Shown here: positions 21,246 to 32,695 of the stretch, in pieces
How positions within the stretch are numbered: the first letter of the stretch is position 1
Layout of the letters: each line of letters opens with the position of its first letter
NCBI GenBank assembly: GCA_052174475.1
Contig: JBQMRO010000036.1
Coordinates: 1 to 60,573 of the forward strand
Source of the DNA: Arsenophonus sp052174475
Lineage (GTDB): Bacteria > Pseudomonadota > Gammaproteobacteria > Enterobacterales > Enterobacteriaceae
Direction of reading: 5' to 3'
DNA: 60,573 nucleotides
Position numbers and translations under genes: made by a program
The notes under the pieces: generated by a model
What the model was told of the DNA's origin: nothing
What the model saw: only the letters and a program-made list of their open reading frames with translations
Databases searched by the model: none

Positions 21246-21906
21246 GCAACTTAACATATCAATGCATTCTCAAATTAATGGTATAGTCGAGCTATGAGAG
21301 TATAGAAGATGGACTGCAAAGTTATCTTTTAATTCTGATCAAGAGGTTGAAATTACTTTGAATTAATATGATTACCTTTGCAATTAGAAATTACCTCAAT
21401 AAATATTGAGGCAATAAAACTCTATTGCAGGTCTATGAAAATTAGTTAAAGGTTAAACCTGATTTTTTAAAAAACTATACTATTTTTCGAAAAGTAATAA
21501 ATATTAATGAGTATTGTTATTAATTTTTTACATTAAATTTATTAATTAGCGAAGCTAAGCAGCGTTGGCTGGTCGACAAAACGCTAAGCAGTTATCCTGG
21601 CAATAGTATAAAAGATAATATTGAAGGGATTTGATTAATAGCATTAATTAGGATCATAAGAAAAAAATATACAGAGATCACACAATGTATCAATTCAAAG
21701 ATTGAACAAATGTCTAAAATTGCTGATCGAAAATAATAGATAGAGTAAAAAAGTGAATATGTGTTAGATATTAATGAATGACCTCTAGATACAAAATAAG
21801 TTACTATATTAACTTGTTACCTTAACAAGGATGAGCATCTCTCAGTCATATCCTGTTTTGATGATCAACTCAGTAAACAAGCCTCTTCAATAAGGTCTTA
21901 TTAAAA
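21246..21906. other. Region upstream of hrpA, no gene recognised
   Basis: AT-rich and stop-rich in all frames. The hrpA start lacks a clear Shine-Dalgarno (CTTATTAAAAGTG ahead of AAATC). No remnant of neighbouring genes is seen. Confidence 0.35.
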
Positions 21907-24900
21907 GTGAAATCTAATTTAACAGCTTTATATGCTGATATTGATCAGCTATCTTTGCGTGATCAATTTTTATTAAAAAACCGCTTAGTTAAGCTAAAAA
22001 AAATAAAAAATAAAAAATCCCGCCAATTAGTTATTGAATTAATTAAAACGAATATAGCTGGCGGGAAGGAAAAAATTTCTAATCGACAAAATGCTCGCCC
22101 AGCAATTGTTTATCCAAAAAATTTACCTGTTATTCAGAAAAAAAAAGCAATTTATCAGACGATTCGTGATCATCAAGTCGTCATTATTGCCGGTGAAACG
22201 GGTTCAGGAAAAACAACTCAGATCCCGAAAATTTGTCTAGAACTTGGTCTAGGCATAAAAGGCTTAATTGGTCACACTCAACCTCGTAGGTTGGCTGCTT
22301 GTTCAGTCGCTAATAGGATCGCTAAGGAGCTTAATGTTCCATTAGGTAATACTGTTGGTTATAAAGTCCGTTTTGATGATCAGATAGGTGATACTACGTT
22401 AATTAAATTAATGACAGATGGAATTTTATTAGCAGAATTACATAATGATAAATTATTACTGCAATATGACACGATAATTATCGATGAGGCGCATGAACGC
22501 AGCTTAAACATTGATTTTATTCTAGGCTATTTGCGCCAATTGTTACCTAAACGTCCCGATTTAAAAATTATTATCACATCCGCAACCATCGATCCCGAGC
22601 GTTTTTCCAAACATTTTAATCACGCGCCGATTATTGAGATATCAGGAAGAACTTATCCAGTAGAAGTTAGATATCGGCCAATTATTGTTGATAATAACGA
22701 TACTCATCGCGATCTGCTTGATGGAATCATTGATGCAATTAATGAATTAAGTCAGAAAGCCATTGGCGATATTTTAATTTTTATGAGTGGTGAACGTGAG
22801 ATTCGAGATACCACTGAAGCACTTAATAAGTTGAATTTAAAGAATACTAAAATATTACCGCTTTTTGCTCGTTTATCAAACAATGAGCAAAACCTTATTT
22901 TTCAATCTATTCCAGAAAGAAAGATCGTATTAACGACGAATGTAGCAGAAACCTCATTGACCGTTCCTGGTATTAAATATGTGATTGATACTGGCTATGT
23001 GCGTATTAGCCGTTATAGTTATCACACAAAAGTACAGCGATTGCCGATCGAACTGATTTCACAAGCATCTGCTGAACAACGTAAAGGGCGCTGTGGCCGT
23101 ATCTCTTCAGGAATCTGTATTCGTTTGTACTCGGAAGAAGATTTTTTATCACGACCTATATATACCGATCCAGAAATTTTACGTACTAATCTTGCTTCGG
23201 TTATTTTGCAGATGATGGCTCTTGGATTAGGTGATATTAATCAATTTCCTTTTATTGAAATACCTGATAAACGTAACATTCAAGATGGTCTTCGATTACT
23301 CGAAGAATTAAACGCTATTATCAAAAAAATCAATAATGGCAATTATCAATTGACACAAATTGGTCGTCAACTGGCACAATTGCCGCTTGATCCACGTTTA
23401 GGTCGTATGGTTTTAGAAGCAAGTAAACAAGGTTGTATCCATGAAATTATGGTGATAAGTTCCGCGCTTTCTATTCAGGATCCTCGCGAAAGGCCATTTG
23501 ATAAACAACAAATTGCAGATGAAAAACATCATCGCTTTATTGATAAACGTTCAGACTTTTTGGCATATTTAAATTTATGGGATGTTGTTAAACAACAACA
23601 AGCTATCTTATCTAAGACGCAATTTCGTAAGCAATGTAGACAAGATCTACTTAATTTTATGCGCTTATGCGAATGGCAGGATATTTATAGTCAACTGCGA
23701 CAAATAATTAAAGAGTTGGGTATTGTGGTGAATAGTGAACCTGCTGATTATCAGGCTATTCATATTTCATTACTTACAGGTTTACTTTCGCACATTGGCC
23801 AAAAAACAGCTGATAAAGCAGAATTTTTAGGAGTTAGAAATACGAGATTCATAATTTTTCCAGCTTCTTGTTTATTTAAATCTCCTCCTAAATGGGTCAT
23901 GGTGGCAGAATTAGTTGAAACAAATAAGCTTTGGGGACGTATTTCGGCAATCATCGAACCTAACTGGATAGAACCGCTGGCTAGGCATTTAGTAAAATAT
24001 CATTACAGCGAACCGCACTGGTCAAAAAAGCAAGGTGCTGTTATAGCGTCAGAAAGTGTTATGCTATTAGGCCTACCTATCGTGGTAGGCCGCCAGGTTA
24101 ATTATAGCAAAATTGACCCATTATTATGCCGTGAGCTTTTTATTCGTCATGCGTTGGTTGATGGTGACTGGCAAGCCAGCCACACCTTTTACCAGCAAAA
24201 CTTAACATTGTTAGCTGAAGTAGAGGAATTAGAGCATAAATCTCGTCGTCGCGATATTGTAGTTGATGATAATATACTATTTAATTTTTATCTACAAAGA
24301 ATAAGTAGTCAGGTTGTCTCTTCCCGTCACTTTTATCGTTGGTGGAAAGAAGTAAGTAAAACGCAGCCTGATCTACTGACATTTAATAAAAATATGTTAA
24401 TTCGGAAAACTGCTAATAACCTTATCTTGGCAGAATACCCAAATTATTGGCAACAAGAAACACTTAAATTGCAGTTAACATATAGATTTGAACCTGGTAG
24501 TGCAACTGATGGAGTCACGGTTCATATTCCACTATCAGTACTGAATCAAGTAAAAAATGAAGGTTTTGATTGGCAAATACCGGGATTACGCAAAGAATTA
24601 GTTATCACACTGATTAAATTATTACCAAAAATACTACGACGGAACTTTATTCCGGTAGTAAATTATGCTAAAATGTTTTTAGAACGAATACCTGCGCCGC
24701 AAGGTAAATTATTAGATTGCCTAACACGAGAGCTCCATCGTATGACAGGCATCACCATTGACACCGAGACATGGCAATGGAATCAGTTACCTAATCATTT
24801 AAAGATGATATTTCAAATTGTTGATGAAAATAATCAGGCTATTGTCGAAAGCCGTGATTTAACATCATTAAAAATCCAACTGAAAAAACAAATTCAACAA

Positions 24901-25806
24901 ACATTAGCTACGGTCGTTAATGAAGTTATTGAGCAAAGTGATTTACATATATGGAATTTTGGTAGTCTACCTCAGATTTATGAACATAAACGTGGTAGTT
25001 ATCTGATTAAAGTATATCCAGCGCTGGTGGATAAAAAAAATAGCGTTGCAATTCGCATGTTTGAAACTCAAATTGAACAGAAACAGGCAATGAATAAAGG
25101 ATTAAGGCGATTACTATTACTCAATATTCCTTCACTGGTAAAATACCTCTATAAAAAATTTCCAAATAAATCTAAACTAGAGCTTTATTTCAATCCTTTT
25201 GGCAATGTTCTTGAGCTAATTAATGATTGCATCAGCTGTGGAATCGATAAATTAATTGCTCAATTTGGTGGTCTGATATGGACAACAGAAGATTATCAAC
25301 GATTAGAAGTTTATGTTCGTACTGAACTTAATGAGGTGGTTATTGAAATAGCTAAACAGGTTGAAATAATTTTTACTTGCGCATTTGCAATTAATAAACG
25401 GTTAAAAAACCGAATAGACACTAATTTAGTATTGCCGTTTTCTGATATTAAAACTCAGCTTAACGGATTAATATTTAAAGGGTTTATTACATCTCATGGC
25501 TGGCTAAAACTGCCAGATATTATTCGTTATCTAAATGCAATAGAGCGTCGCTTGGATAAGTTAATTATTGCTCCCAACCGTGATCGGGAGCATATGGTGC
25601 GCATTGAGCATATTAAACAGCAATGGCAGTATTGGTTAGCTAAGTTCTCTATTGTAGATAGACAGCTTCCTGAAGTACAAGCGATCTTCTGGATGATAGA
25701 AGAGTTTCGGGTAAGCCTATTTGCTCAACAGCTGGGTACAGTTTATCCTATTTCAGATAAACGTATTCTGCAGGCAATGTCAAAAATTTTCTTATCGTCA
25801 GAGTAA
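21907..25806 (+). CDS. hrpA: HrpA, ATP-dependent DEAH-box RNA helicase
   Basis: Large DEAH-box helicase implicated in mRNA processing and rescue of stalled ribosomes. The 1299 residues match the E. coli length (about 1300), and no break is visible. Motifs: Walker A GETGSGKT (96-103), DEAH (193-196), SAT (225-227), motif VI-type QRKGRCGR at about residue 395, followed by the winged-helix, helicase-associated and OB-fold regions and the long HrpA-specific C-terminal domain. The first codon in the open frame is GTG at 21907 (GTGAAATCTAATTTA), so the initiator would be GTG rather than ATG. This is the largest gene in the window, and its full integrity argues for selection. Confidence 0.95.
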   Translation: MKSNLTALYADIDQLSLRDQFLLKNRLVKLKKIKNKKSRQLVIELIKTNIAGGKEKISNRQNARPAIVYPKNLPVIQKKKAIYQTIRDHQVVIIAGETGSGKTTQIPKICLELGLGIKGLIGHTQPRRLAACSVANRIAKELNVPLGNTVGYKVRFDDQIGDTTLIKLMTDGILLAELHNDKLLLQYDTIIIDEAHERSLNIDFILGYLRQLLPKRPDLKIIITSATIDPERFSKHFNHAPIIEISGRTYPVEVRYRPIIVDNNDTHRDLLDGIIDAINELSQKAIGDILIFMSGEREIRDTTEALNKLNLKNTKILPLFARLSNNEQNLIFQSIPERKIVLTTNVAETSLTVPGIKYVIDTGYVRISRYSYHTKVQRLPIELISQASAEQRKGRCGRISSGICIRLYSEEDFLSRPIYTDPEILRTNLASVILQMMALGLGDINQFPFIEIPDKRNIQDGLRLLEELNAIIKKINNGNYQLTQIGRQLAQLPLDPRLGRMVLEASKQGCIHEIMVISSALSIQDPRERPFDKQQIADEKHHRFIDKRSDFLAYLNLWDVVKQQQAILSKTQFRKQCRQDLLNFMRLCEWQDIYSQLRQIIKELGIVVNSEPADYQAIHISLLTGLLSHIGQKTADKAEFLGVRNTRFIIFPASCLFKSPPKWVMVAELVETNKLWGRISAIIEPNWIEPLARHLVKYHYSEPHWSKKQGAVIASESVMLLGLPIVVGRQVNYSKIDPLLCRELFIRHALVDGDWQASHTFYQQNLTLLAEVEELEHKSRRRDIVVDDNILFNFYLQRISSQVVSSRHFYRWWKEVSKTQPDLLTFNKNMLIRKTANNLILAEYPNYWQQETLKLQLTYRFEPGSATDGVTVHIPLSVLNQVKNEGFDWQIPGLRKELVITLIKLLPKILRRNFIPVVNYAKMFLERIPAPQGKLLDCLTRELHRMTGITIDTETWQWNQLPNHLKMIFQIVDENNQAIVESRDLTSLKIQLKKQIQQTLATVVNEVIEQSDLHIWNFGSLPQIYEHKRGSYLIKVYPALVDKKNSVAIRMFETQIEQKQAMNKGLRRLLLLNIPSLVKYLYKKFPNKSKLELYFNPFGNVLELINDCISCGIDKLIAQFGGLIWTTEDYQRLEVYVRTELNEVVIEIAKQVEIIFTCAFAINKRLKNRIDTNLVLPFSDIKTQLNGLIFKGFITSHGWLKLPDIIRYLNAIERRLDKLIIAPNRDREHMVRIEHIKQQWQYWLAKFSIVDRQLPEVQAIFWMIEEFRVSLFAQQLGTVYPISDKRILQAMSKIFLSSE

Positions 25807-26285
25807 GAAAAGTAGTATTATAACCTATTCTTTAATATTACTTAATGTGATAAGTAATAAGCGAATTGGCTTGACCTATCATTACTTGCCTTTCCACTTA
25901 CTTTACTGTGTGTAAAGATATGGGAATATTTTTTTATTAGGCATTTTTTTAAAGTAAACTAGTGATTGAATTGCATAATTGGGGGTCCATCTTCATATTT
26001 AATCTCTAAATCAATATCTTTTTTGCAGCATTATATTTATTTAAAGCTAAAATTTTCATCACTTAATGATAATAAGTCTCCTTCCATTCTTATTTCAACT
26101 TTTAATGAATCAGTACAATTTCATTTGAAATAAAATGTTTTACCTGCTGCACTTATACATTTTGTTAAAAACAGTTGTTTTAGGCGATATAAAATAATCT
26201 TCAATACAGCCTCATTAATAATGAGGCGCTTAGTTTATGAAGAACAATTTTGGTATCCGTTAATTAAAAATAAGTTTTTAACAAA
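25807..26285. other. Gap after hrpA, no gene recognised
   Basis: AT-rich, with a weak inverted repeat ATTACTTA / TAAGTAAT near 25838-25859 that lacks a T-tract. Nothing else stands out. Confidence 0.4.
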
Positions 26286-26289
26286 CCTG

Positions 26290-27685
26290 GTGTATAGTGC
26301 CCCAGGTCCCACCTTCCACTCTGATTTTTAGTTAATTTATTTTCTATCCTTAAATTAGATGTTATTTACTACCAGAGTCAACAGCTTAAAATCTATTTAG
26401 AAAATCAATCTATTTGAGCAGATGAGAACAACTTAAATTTCATTGAAATAGTTGTTTTTAGAGCTACAGTGCTTCGCCATTAACTTTATAGCCTCAAGCC
26501 TTACTGTTGCAAAAGTCGATATTTAAATTGGATTTGTAATTTTTATTGATGCCAAGTTTGCTGATAGGAAGCCCCTAGAATACTAGCCTTCTTCTCGATC
26601 TTTATTCATCTTTTTCATCACTAATAATACTCTGAAAACCTTACCAACAAAATATCAAGGATTCATTAGCGAGATCTATCTCTCTGGCAGGCAGATCTCC
26701 TAGTAAACTCACAATTTAGCTTTCGGTTGCATATCTTTATGAAATGAAACTAACGCTATTAGCTACATAAAATAGCTAATAGCGTTAGATGCTGCGTATC
26801 CGGGAGCATCTTTTCCGTTGAATTCTGCAAACCAATGGTATCATATCTCGTAGCAACCCTTGGAGATATAGTTAAATCACGTCCTTACAGGCTTCCATTA
26901 AGGAATTAGACTCAAGTTCCCTTCTGACTCTCGATAAGCATCCTCGACTGTAATGAATTCTTTATTTCCATGCGTAGTTCCGCTAATAATGAGCAGCAAA
27001 TAAAACCTATCAGGTAAGCTGATAGAATGGCAAATATCATTCCGCAAAAAAAATAAATGTAACGCGTATCGCTTAAATCATGCAACTACCATTACCAATA
27101 ATGCTCTTCAAAGGATCGGTATTTCAGTCTGCTAATAGCACTAGAATAAAACAATGTGCTTTTCACCGAGGACCAGATTCTCCTAAAAAGGTTTATAAAT
27201 TACCGATAAATGTATATTTATCAGTAAAAATATGATAGCAACTCTTTATCGTTTTTTTTGTACGCATTAGATAATGCGGTAGTACGAGCTATTGAAGAAT
27301 ATTCCGTTAATACTGCAATCTATGACCTTATATAGGCAACTTTAATATTAACATCGCCAATGTAAGTCGTATCGTTTACTGTGGCAGCTAATTGTTATAG
27401 ATGATAGAGTTTGACGTTCATCAAACAAGGCGACGTTGAACATGTTGTTGCAACATAGCTTCAAACACTGCATCAACAACAGTGTCTATCAGCTTTCTAG
27501 TAGCCTTACAGATAAACTCATGTAAGGGATTAACGTAATATCTAGTTTTGGGAATACCTATAAGGGTAGAATTTCATGGCATATCATCTCTTTAATGTTA
27601 AAATCATTCACGAAATTAATAAGCAGAATATACCATCACCTTCAAAATCCTATATATCAGAAATTAGCATAACTCCTAACCGTGT
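26290..27685 (-). mobile_element. IS256-family element, decayed near full-length copy
   Basis: Minus-strand copy from the 3' end (GTGTATAGTGCCCCAGGTCC) to the 5' end (CTATATATCAGAAATTAGCATAACTCC). It carries the same internal landmarks as the other copies. A local inverted repeat, TAACGCTATTAGCTA near 26751-26765 with its reverse-complement just downstream, is specific to this copy. Confidence 0.75.
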
Positions 27686-27798
27686 TTTATTATTAATAAA
27701 TAATATTAACATAAAACAAATTGATAATTTGGTATTTTATTAATCAAATATTTATAAAAATTTATATTTACTTGAAAAAGATCAGGACAAACACCATT

Positions 27799-28335
27799 AT
27801 GAGACAACTATTAGATTTTATTCCTCTCATTATTTTCTTTATTGTATATAAAAAAGTAGATATTTTCTATGCATCTGGTGCATTAATAATTGCAACCGCT
27901 TTATCTATGTTGATTAAATATCTTCTATATAAAAAAATTGAGAAAAGTTCGTTAATTACTTTAATAACTGTGATAATTTTTAGCGGATTGACGCTGATTT
28001 TTCATAATGATATATTTATTAAATGGAAAGTGACAGTTATTTATGCTATCTTTTCATTAGCACTGTTAGTCAATCAATATTTAACTCAAAAACCATTAAT
28101 TCAAAAATTACTAGGAAAAGAGATCTATTTAGCTAATAAGATTTGGCGTAAATTAAATCTATCGTGGGCAATCTTTTTTGCTATCTGTGCGCTAATTAAT
28201 ATTTATTTTGCCTTTTGGCTACCTCAGGATGTCTGGGTTAATTTTAAAGTTTTTGGTTTAACTACGGTCACGCTAATATTTAGCATATTTAGCATGGCTT
28301 TTTGTTATAAACATCTACTTAAAAAACAAAAATAA
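27799..28335 (+). CDS. yciB: YciB, inner-membrane septation protein A homologue
   Basis: Small integral membrane protein involved in cell envelope and division; also named IspA/ispZ (intracellular septation) in older work. The start chosen is the ATG giving MRQLLDFIPLIIFFIVYKKV, 178 residues, near the E. coli 179; an upstream TTG at 27721 in the same frame would add 26 residues with no support. Five hydrophobic segments are visible, and the family pattern DFIPLIIFF at the start and WAIFFAICALINIYFAFWLP near residue 138 are clear. The gene is intact. In E. coli it is followed by yciA, and a yciA remnant is indeed next. Confidence 0.93.
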   Translation: MRQLLDFIPLIIFFIVYKKVDIFYASGALIIATALSMLIKYLLYKKIEKSSLITLITVIIFSGLTLIFHNDIFIKWKVTVIYAIFSLALLVNQYLTQKPLIQKLLGKEIYLANKIWRKLNLSWAIFFAICALINIYFAFWLPQDVWVNFKVFGLTTVTLIFSIFSMAFCYKHLLKKQK

Positions 28336-28383
28336 TTAATACTTTAACAAAAAACATACTTCTAATATGTATAGGAATATTAT

Positions 28384-28634
28384 GACAAATTACAGAAGTA
28401 AATATTCATAACACAACAACAATTACAGCACGAAAAATTACTTCTCCGTACATTGGCAATAATAACAATATAAATGCTAATAGCGATATTATTCGGCTGG
28501 TGACCAAGAATATCACAAATGGATTTTGTGGTGTCATTCTAACAAAAAATTGAGCTTACTCATGTTGTTTCTATTACTGTTAATAGAATTACATTACAAA
28601 AAACTAGTCTCGATCGGCGATGTAATATATTATT
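28384..28634 (+). pseudogene. yciA: yciA (acyl-CoA thioesterase) pseudogene, cut by IS1595-family element
   Basis: Pieces of the hot-dog thioesterase in order on plus: TTTITARKI, YIGNNNNINANSDI (family LAMPNNTNANGDIFGGW), then after a frameshift LHYKKLVSIGDVIYYY, matching the FxxPVxVGDVVCCY segment. The sequence breaks exactly where the IS1595 terminal sequence begins (about 28635), so the 3' part is gone. Stops interrupt the frame as well. Confidence 0.75.
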
Positions 28635-29683
28635 ATATGACTATTTTAAAAAAAGTTATTGTTTTTCTAACAGAGCAATTTATAACTACGTCTCATTTCA
28701 ATTGTTGTGGTTTTAAACAATTTTCTCCAGACTAGATAATTCGGTAAATAAACGACCCTACATCATGGAATTTACTCTATCATTCTTTTAATCTGCTGAT
28801 ATAACTCTTCATATTATTTTTAATGTAACATTACTTATTAATAACTCTCTGATTACTCATATTTATTAGATGATAATGACTAATTTTTATGCTCAATGAT
28901 AAAAATTTCATGTTACTTTTATTTCCATACGAATAAAAACAAATTCATTATTGATGATCGGCTCAAAAAACAGCTAACACACTCTGTATTAAACTCTTCA
29001 AGAATATCATCGCTCACATGATATACCTTGTTAATCTCTGTCAATTAAAACCGTAATTCGTTCTTTCCTTTTATTTTCTCATTTACCGAATTTTTATCTT
29101 TCCTATATAAGATGCAATGCTTCCTTTTAAAGGATTAAAGAAAAATGTTTCGTCGACTTCAACAATATCACTTAGTGTATTTATGTTAGCTGTTGCTGCT
29201 GAAGGAAGGAAGGAAACAGTGACAGCATTTAAATGCTGTTTTAAATCAATACTGATTTCTTTTATTTTACTCCTGTAAACTTAATCTATTCAACATACAT
29301 CGAAAATAACTAAACTATTTATCTTTGTGATGTAGTTTTGCAAGAGAGAACTTCTCCCAGTAAGATTGTTAAATCTTTTTCTATAATCGAAGGTTATAAA
29401 ATGGTATTACTGTAATCATAAGGAATATCCTTATCGGTTAATATATTTACTGTAACAGTATGGGGAAGAATTAAAGTAAAATGAGTTGCTTTAATACATG
29501 AATCGATATGATCTAATAAATCGTCGTCAAGCTAACTAATAAGATGCAGTTTATCTTGCTAGAGTAAGTAAGGAATAAATCTCTTTGATCTGTATGATTG
29601 TTTGCTTTTTATGACAATACCTATAGTAAAAATCCTTCATACAATATAAAGTATTTTCTAGTAACAAAACCTTTGCCAACATA
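28635..29683 (-). mobile_element. IS1595 (ISXO2-like)-family element, decayed near full-length copy
   Basis: Same element as 37490-38511, in the same orientation. Shared features: AGCAATTTATAACTACGTCT near one end, AATTCGGTAAATAAACGACC, CGCAATTCGTTCTTTCC or AATTCGTTCTTTCC (about 29051), TTTCGTCGACTTCAACAAT, and the CCTTTGCCAACATA end. The insertion cuts yciA. The transposase frame is closed by stops. Confidence 0.75.
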
Positions 29684-29844
29684 GCCTATTATTCTTATTG
29701 TATTAAAACAGCTAATACTTCTAATCAGCATTAATATTGAACTTTGTGTTAAGAAAGTCTCTAGTGAGCCTATAGGCCAACGTTTCTGAGCTACAGAAGA
29801 CATTTTTTCACTTAGGTAGTCATTAATGAGTTATTAGTAAATCT

Positions 29845-31013
29845 TAGTGTATGACGGTTAGACTATGTTCCACTCTGATATTTCGTGAATCTGCTCTCCA
29901 TTCTTAAATTAGACTTCATTTACCATCGAATAGTTAACAAGTCAAAATCCCTTAGTTAGTTCAGGCATTCTTCTTGATCTTTCTCTAGCTTCATGTCATC
30001 GTTAAATAATGCGCTGAAAATCTTTCCAACAAAACTAATGGCTTTATTAGTGGCATCACGGCTTTTTCTAGCCAGACCTCTCCATAAAGCTCAAGCTTTA
30101 AACTTTCGGTTACATGGATTTTATGGAGTGAAGGAAGCATATGAGCTGTTTTGTATACTCAATATCATTAGTTTCTCTGCGCGCCAAGAATATTTTTATC
30201 ATTGCATTTTAAAAACCAAGATCACCATCTCCAATAGCAAATCTGAAAATAAAGTTAAGCTAAGAGCTTACAAGCCATTGAGAGACTCAGATCAGTTTGC
30301 TTTTTGACTTTTAATAACTATTTTTGACTGTAATTAGATCATTAAATCATTCTCAGTGATGCCGATTTAACCAGAAGGCAAAGGCGATTATCTTGCCTGA
30401 CAGGACGGTTATGCTATCGGACAAAAATAAACATAAGTGTATTACTTAAATAACGCATGCACCATTATCTATGCTCTTTAGGCGATTCTTATTTCAGTTT
30501 TCTGATGAAACTGCAGAGAGAGTATGTGCTTTTCACTGAAAAGTTCAAATAATTTTGTGAAAATCACCGGTGAAGATGTCTTTGCCGGTAGACTACGCTA
30601 CCACAGAACCTTTCGATGTTTTTTGCACAATTTAGTTGCTATTGCGATCTCCTGACCTTAAGCACTTTAATATCAACATCGCTAATACCAGTCTGTATGG
30701 TTTAACGTAGCAAAAACAGTCACGGATGACGGCTTGATATCTCGCTGTTAATAAGAGGTGGAGCGTTCAACATATTGTCCAGTATGGCTTCGAGCTCATC
30801 ATACGAATTAACGGTGATAGATTATAGCTACCTTGGAACCCATTATAGATAAGTTCATGTAATGGATTAGAGATATATTTAGTTTCACGGATACCTGTAG
30901 GGTAGACTTTTCATGGCATCTCATATCAATATTATTGAAATTATTTATAAAATAAATCTGCAGGTACGACACCACCTCCAAATTTCTATACACTAGAAAT
31001 GAGGATAACTCTA
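29845..31013 (-). mobile_element. IS256-family element, decayed copy (somewhat shortened)
   Basis: Minus-strand copy from TTAGTGTATGACGGTTAG at the 3' end to ACTAGAAATGAGGATAACTC at the 5' end, about 1.17 kb, so it appears to have internal deletions compared with the 1.3-1.4 kb copies. The 104-residue plus frame at 29993-30307 is antisense to the transposase. Confidence 0.75.
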
Positions 31014-31080
31014 TAAACACTTTATCAAGTTTTTAGTTACAATACTCCATTGCTTATACTCTGTAAAAAAGGATAGAATT

Positions 31081-32127
31081 ATGGAATTTCTTTTATCGTA
31101 TGGATTATTTTTTGCTAAAATAATAACAGTAGTTGCTTCTATTATATTAATTTTATTGCTTATTTTTAGCTTTAGACAACGTAAACAAAGTAAAAAAGGT
31201 AATTTAAAACTTATTAATTTAAGTGAAGCTTATCGTCAACGTCAGCGTGAAATGCAACAGGTTAAGATGAGTGACGCTGAATATAAAGTTTGGTTAAAAA
31301 CCTATAAAAAAAAACGTAAAATTGAAGAAAAAAAACAGAAATCAAATGCTAAAGTTAATCAAGGAATACTAAAAAAACCTTGTCTTTTTGTGATTAATTT
31401 CAAAGGAAGCATGCATGCTCATGAGGTCAATGCATTACGTGAAGAAATTACAGCAATTTTATCAATTGCTGATAACAAAGATGAAGTATTACTTAGGCTT
31501 GAAAGTCCAGGTGGCGTTGTGCATGGCTATGGCTTAGCTGCCTCTCAACTAAATCGGTTACGGGAAAAAGGTCTTAAATTAAGCGTTTCTGTAGATAAGG
31601 TAGCGGCCAGTGGCGGTTATATGATGGCTTGTGTTGCCGATTATATCATAGCGGCTCCTTTTGCCATTATTGGCTCTATTGGAGTGGTTGCACAAATACC
31701 CAATTTTCACAGATTACTAAAGAAAAAGGATATCGATATAGAACTACATACAGCTGGAGAATATAAACGTACATTAACTTTATTAGGTGAAAATACCGAA
31801 CAAGGACGTAAGAAGTTTGTACAAGATTTAAATGAAACACATCAACTATTTAAAGATTTTGTGCATCAAAAAAGGCCATCCATTGATATTAATGCTGTTG
31901 CAACAGGTGAACATTGGTATGGGATTCAGGCGAAGAAAAAGGGGTTAATTGATGAGATAGGAATTAGTGATGACATGATTATCAATCAAATTGATGTTCG
32001 TGAAATTATTGAAGTAATTTTTACTCCTACTAAAAGTTTTATTGATTATTTAATGAGCAGCATAGTAGACAATGTAGATAAATTATTAATACGCTGGTGG
32101 AAAAGAGGAGAAAAACCACTACTTTAA
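31081..32127 (+). CDS. sohB: SohB, inner-membrane S49-family peptidase
   Basis: Membrane-bound serine peptidase of the SppA/S49 family; E. coli SohB suppresses loss of the periplasmic protease DegP. The 348 residues are almost the E. coli length. There is one N-terminal membrane span (residues 8-30), then a charged linker (40-92) and the protease domain. The catalytic Ser177 sits in VDKVAASGGYMMAC, and Lys229 is in AGEYKRTLTLLGE, forming the Ser/Lys dyad. Also present are FKGSMHAHEVNALREEI, RLESPGGVVHGYG and a TGEHWYG segment near residue 281. No break is visible. In E. coli yciN and topA follow; topA follows here too, yciN is not visible. Confidence 0.95.
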   Translation: MEFLLSYGLFFAKIITVVASIILILLLIFSFRQRKQSKKGNLKLINLSEAYRQRQREMQQVKMSDAEYKVWLKTYKKKRKIEEKKQKSNAKVNQGILKKPCLFVINFKGSMHAHEVNALREEITAILSIADNKDEVLLRLESPGGVVHGYGLAASQLNRLREKGLKLSVSVDKVAASGGYMMACVADYIIAAPFAIIGSIGVVAQIPNFHRLLKKKDIDIELHTAGEYKRTLTLLGENTEQGRKKFVQDLNETHQLFKDFVHQKRPSIDINAVATGEHWYGIQAKKKGLIDEIGISDDMIINQIDVREIIEVIFTPTKSFIDYLMSSIVDNVDKLLIRWWKRGEKPLL

Positions 32128-32147
32128 TTTATGATCAAGAAATAAAT

Positions 32148-32172
32148 ACCGGCAGTTTTTAACTGGTTTTTA
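32148..32172 (+). terminator. Possible terminator of sohB
   Basis: ACCGGCAGTT, TTT, AACTGGT then TTTTAT: a stem with a two-base bulge followed by a short T-run, 20 bp after the sohB stop. Stability is moderate, hence the low confidence. Confidence 0.45.
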
Positions 32173-32695
32173 TAAAAAAATTAAAACTTAATTATTTTAT
32201 TGAAAATATATTAATTAATTACTTAATAATACGATAAATAATTTTATCCACCATTATTAATCGAGTTATACTAATAAACATATTTAATATGGAGATTATT
32301 TTATTTATAAAAAATTTTAAATATCTATTTATACTAAATTTTTAATATTTTTATATAATTTTATTGATTTTTATAATTAGTTAATAACTTATTGATATAG
32401 TTTTTGTTATTATAACAATATATATGAATAGAATAACTGGTTGCATATTCTTTTTATCGAGTAGAGTATAGGTTTTTATTACTTACAATCCTTTACTTTT
32501 GTCATTGTTTTTTTGATATAATTGTATTATTTAATTTTATTTCAGTATGAATTAAGAAAGATTTAAATCTTTATAGCGAATCATTTAAGCAAAAAAAGTT
32601 GATATATTATGAATATGATGCAATTTAAAAATAGATTTCATTCCATCTGGCTGGAATTTCAGTGGGCTGAGACAACCTTTTAGGTAAAGATAACC
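32173..32695. other. Gap between sohB and topA, very AT-rich
   Basis: About 520 bp, mostly A and T with almost no long ORF. In E. coli yciN lies here; I cannot see any trace of it. The segment just before topA (32610-32695) is less AT-rich and presumably carries its promoter and leader. Confidence 0.4.

Noticed and set aside
25838..25859. Terminator after hrpA
   Set aside because: Stem of eight A/T-rich pairs without a T-tract; too weak.
29993..30307. 104-residue plus-strand ORF
   Set aside because: Lies inside an IS256-family copy on the strand opposite to the transposase.
32173..32695. yciN between sohB and topA
   Set aside because: Expected from the E. coli order, but nothing in this AT-rich gap resembles it.
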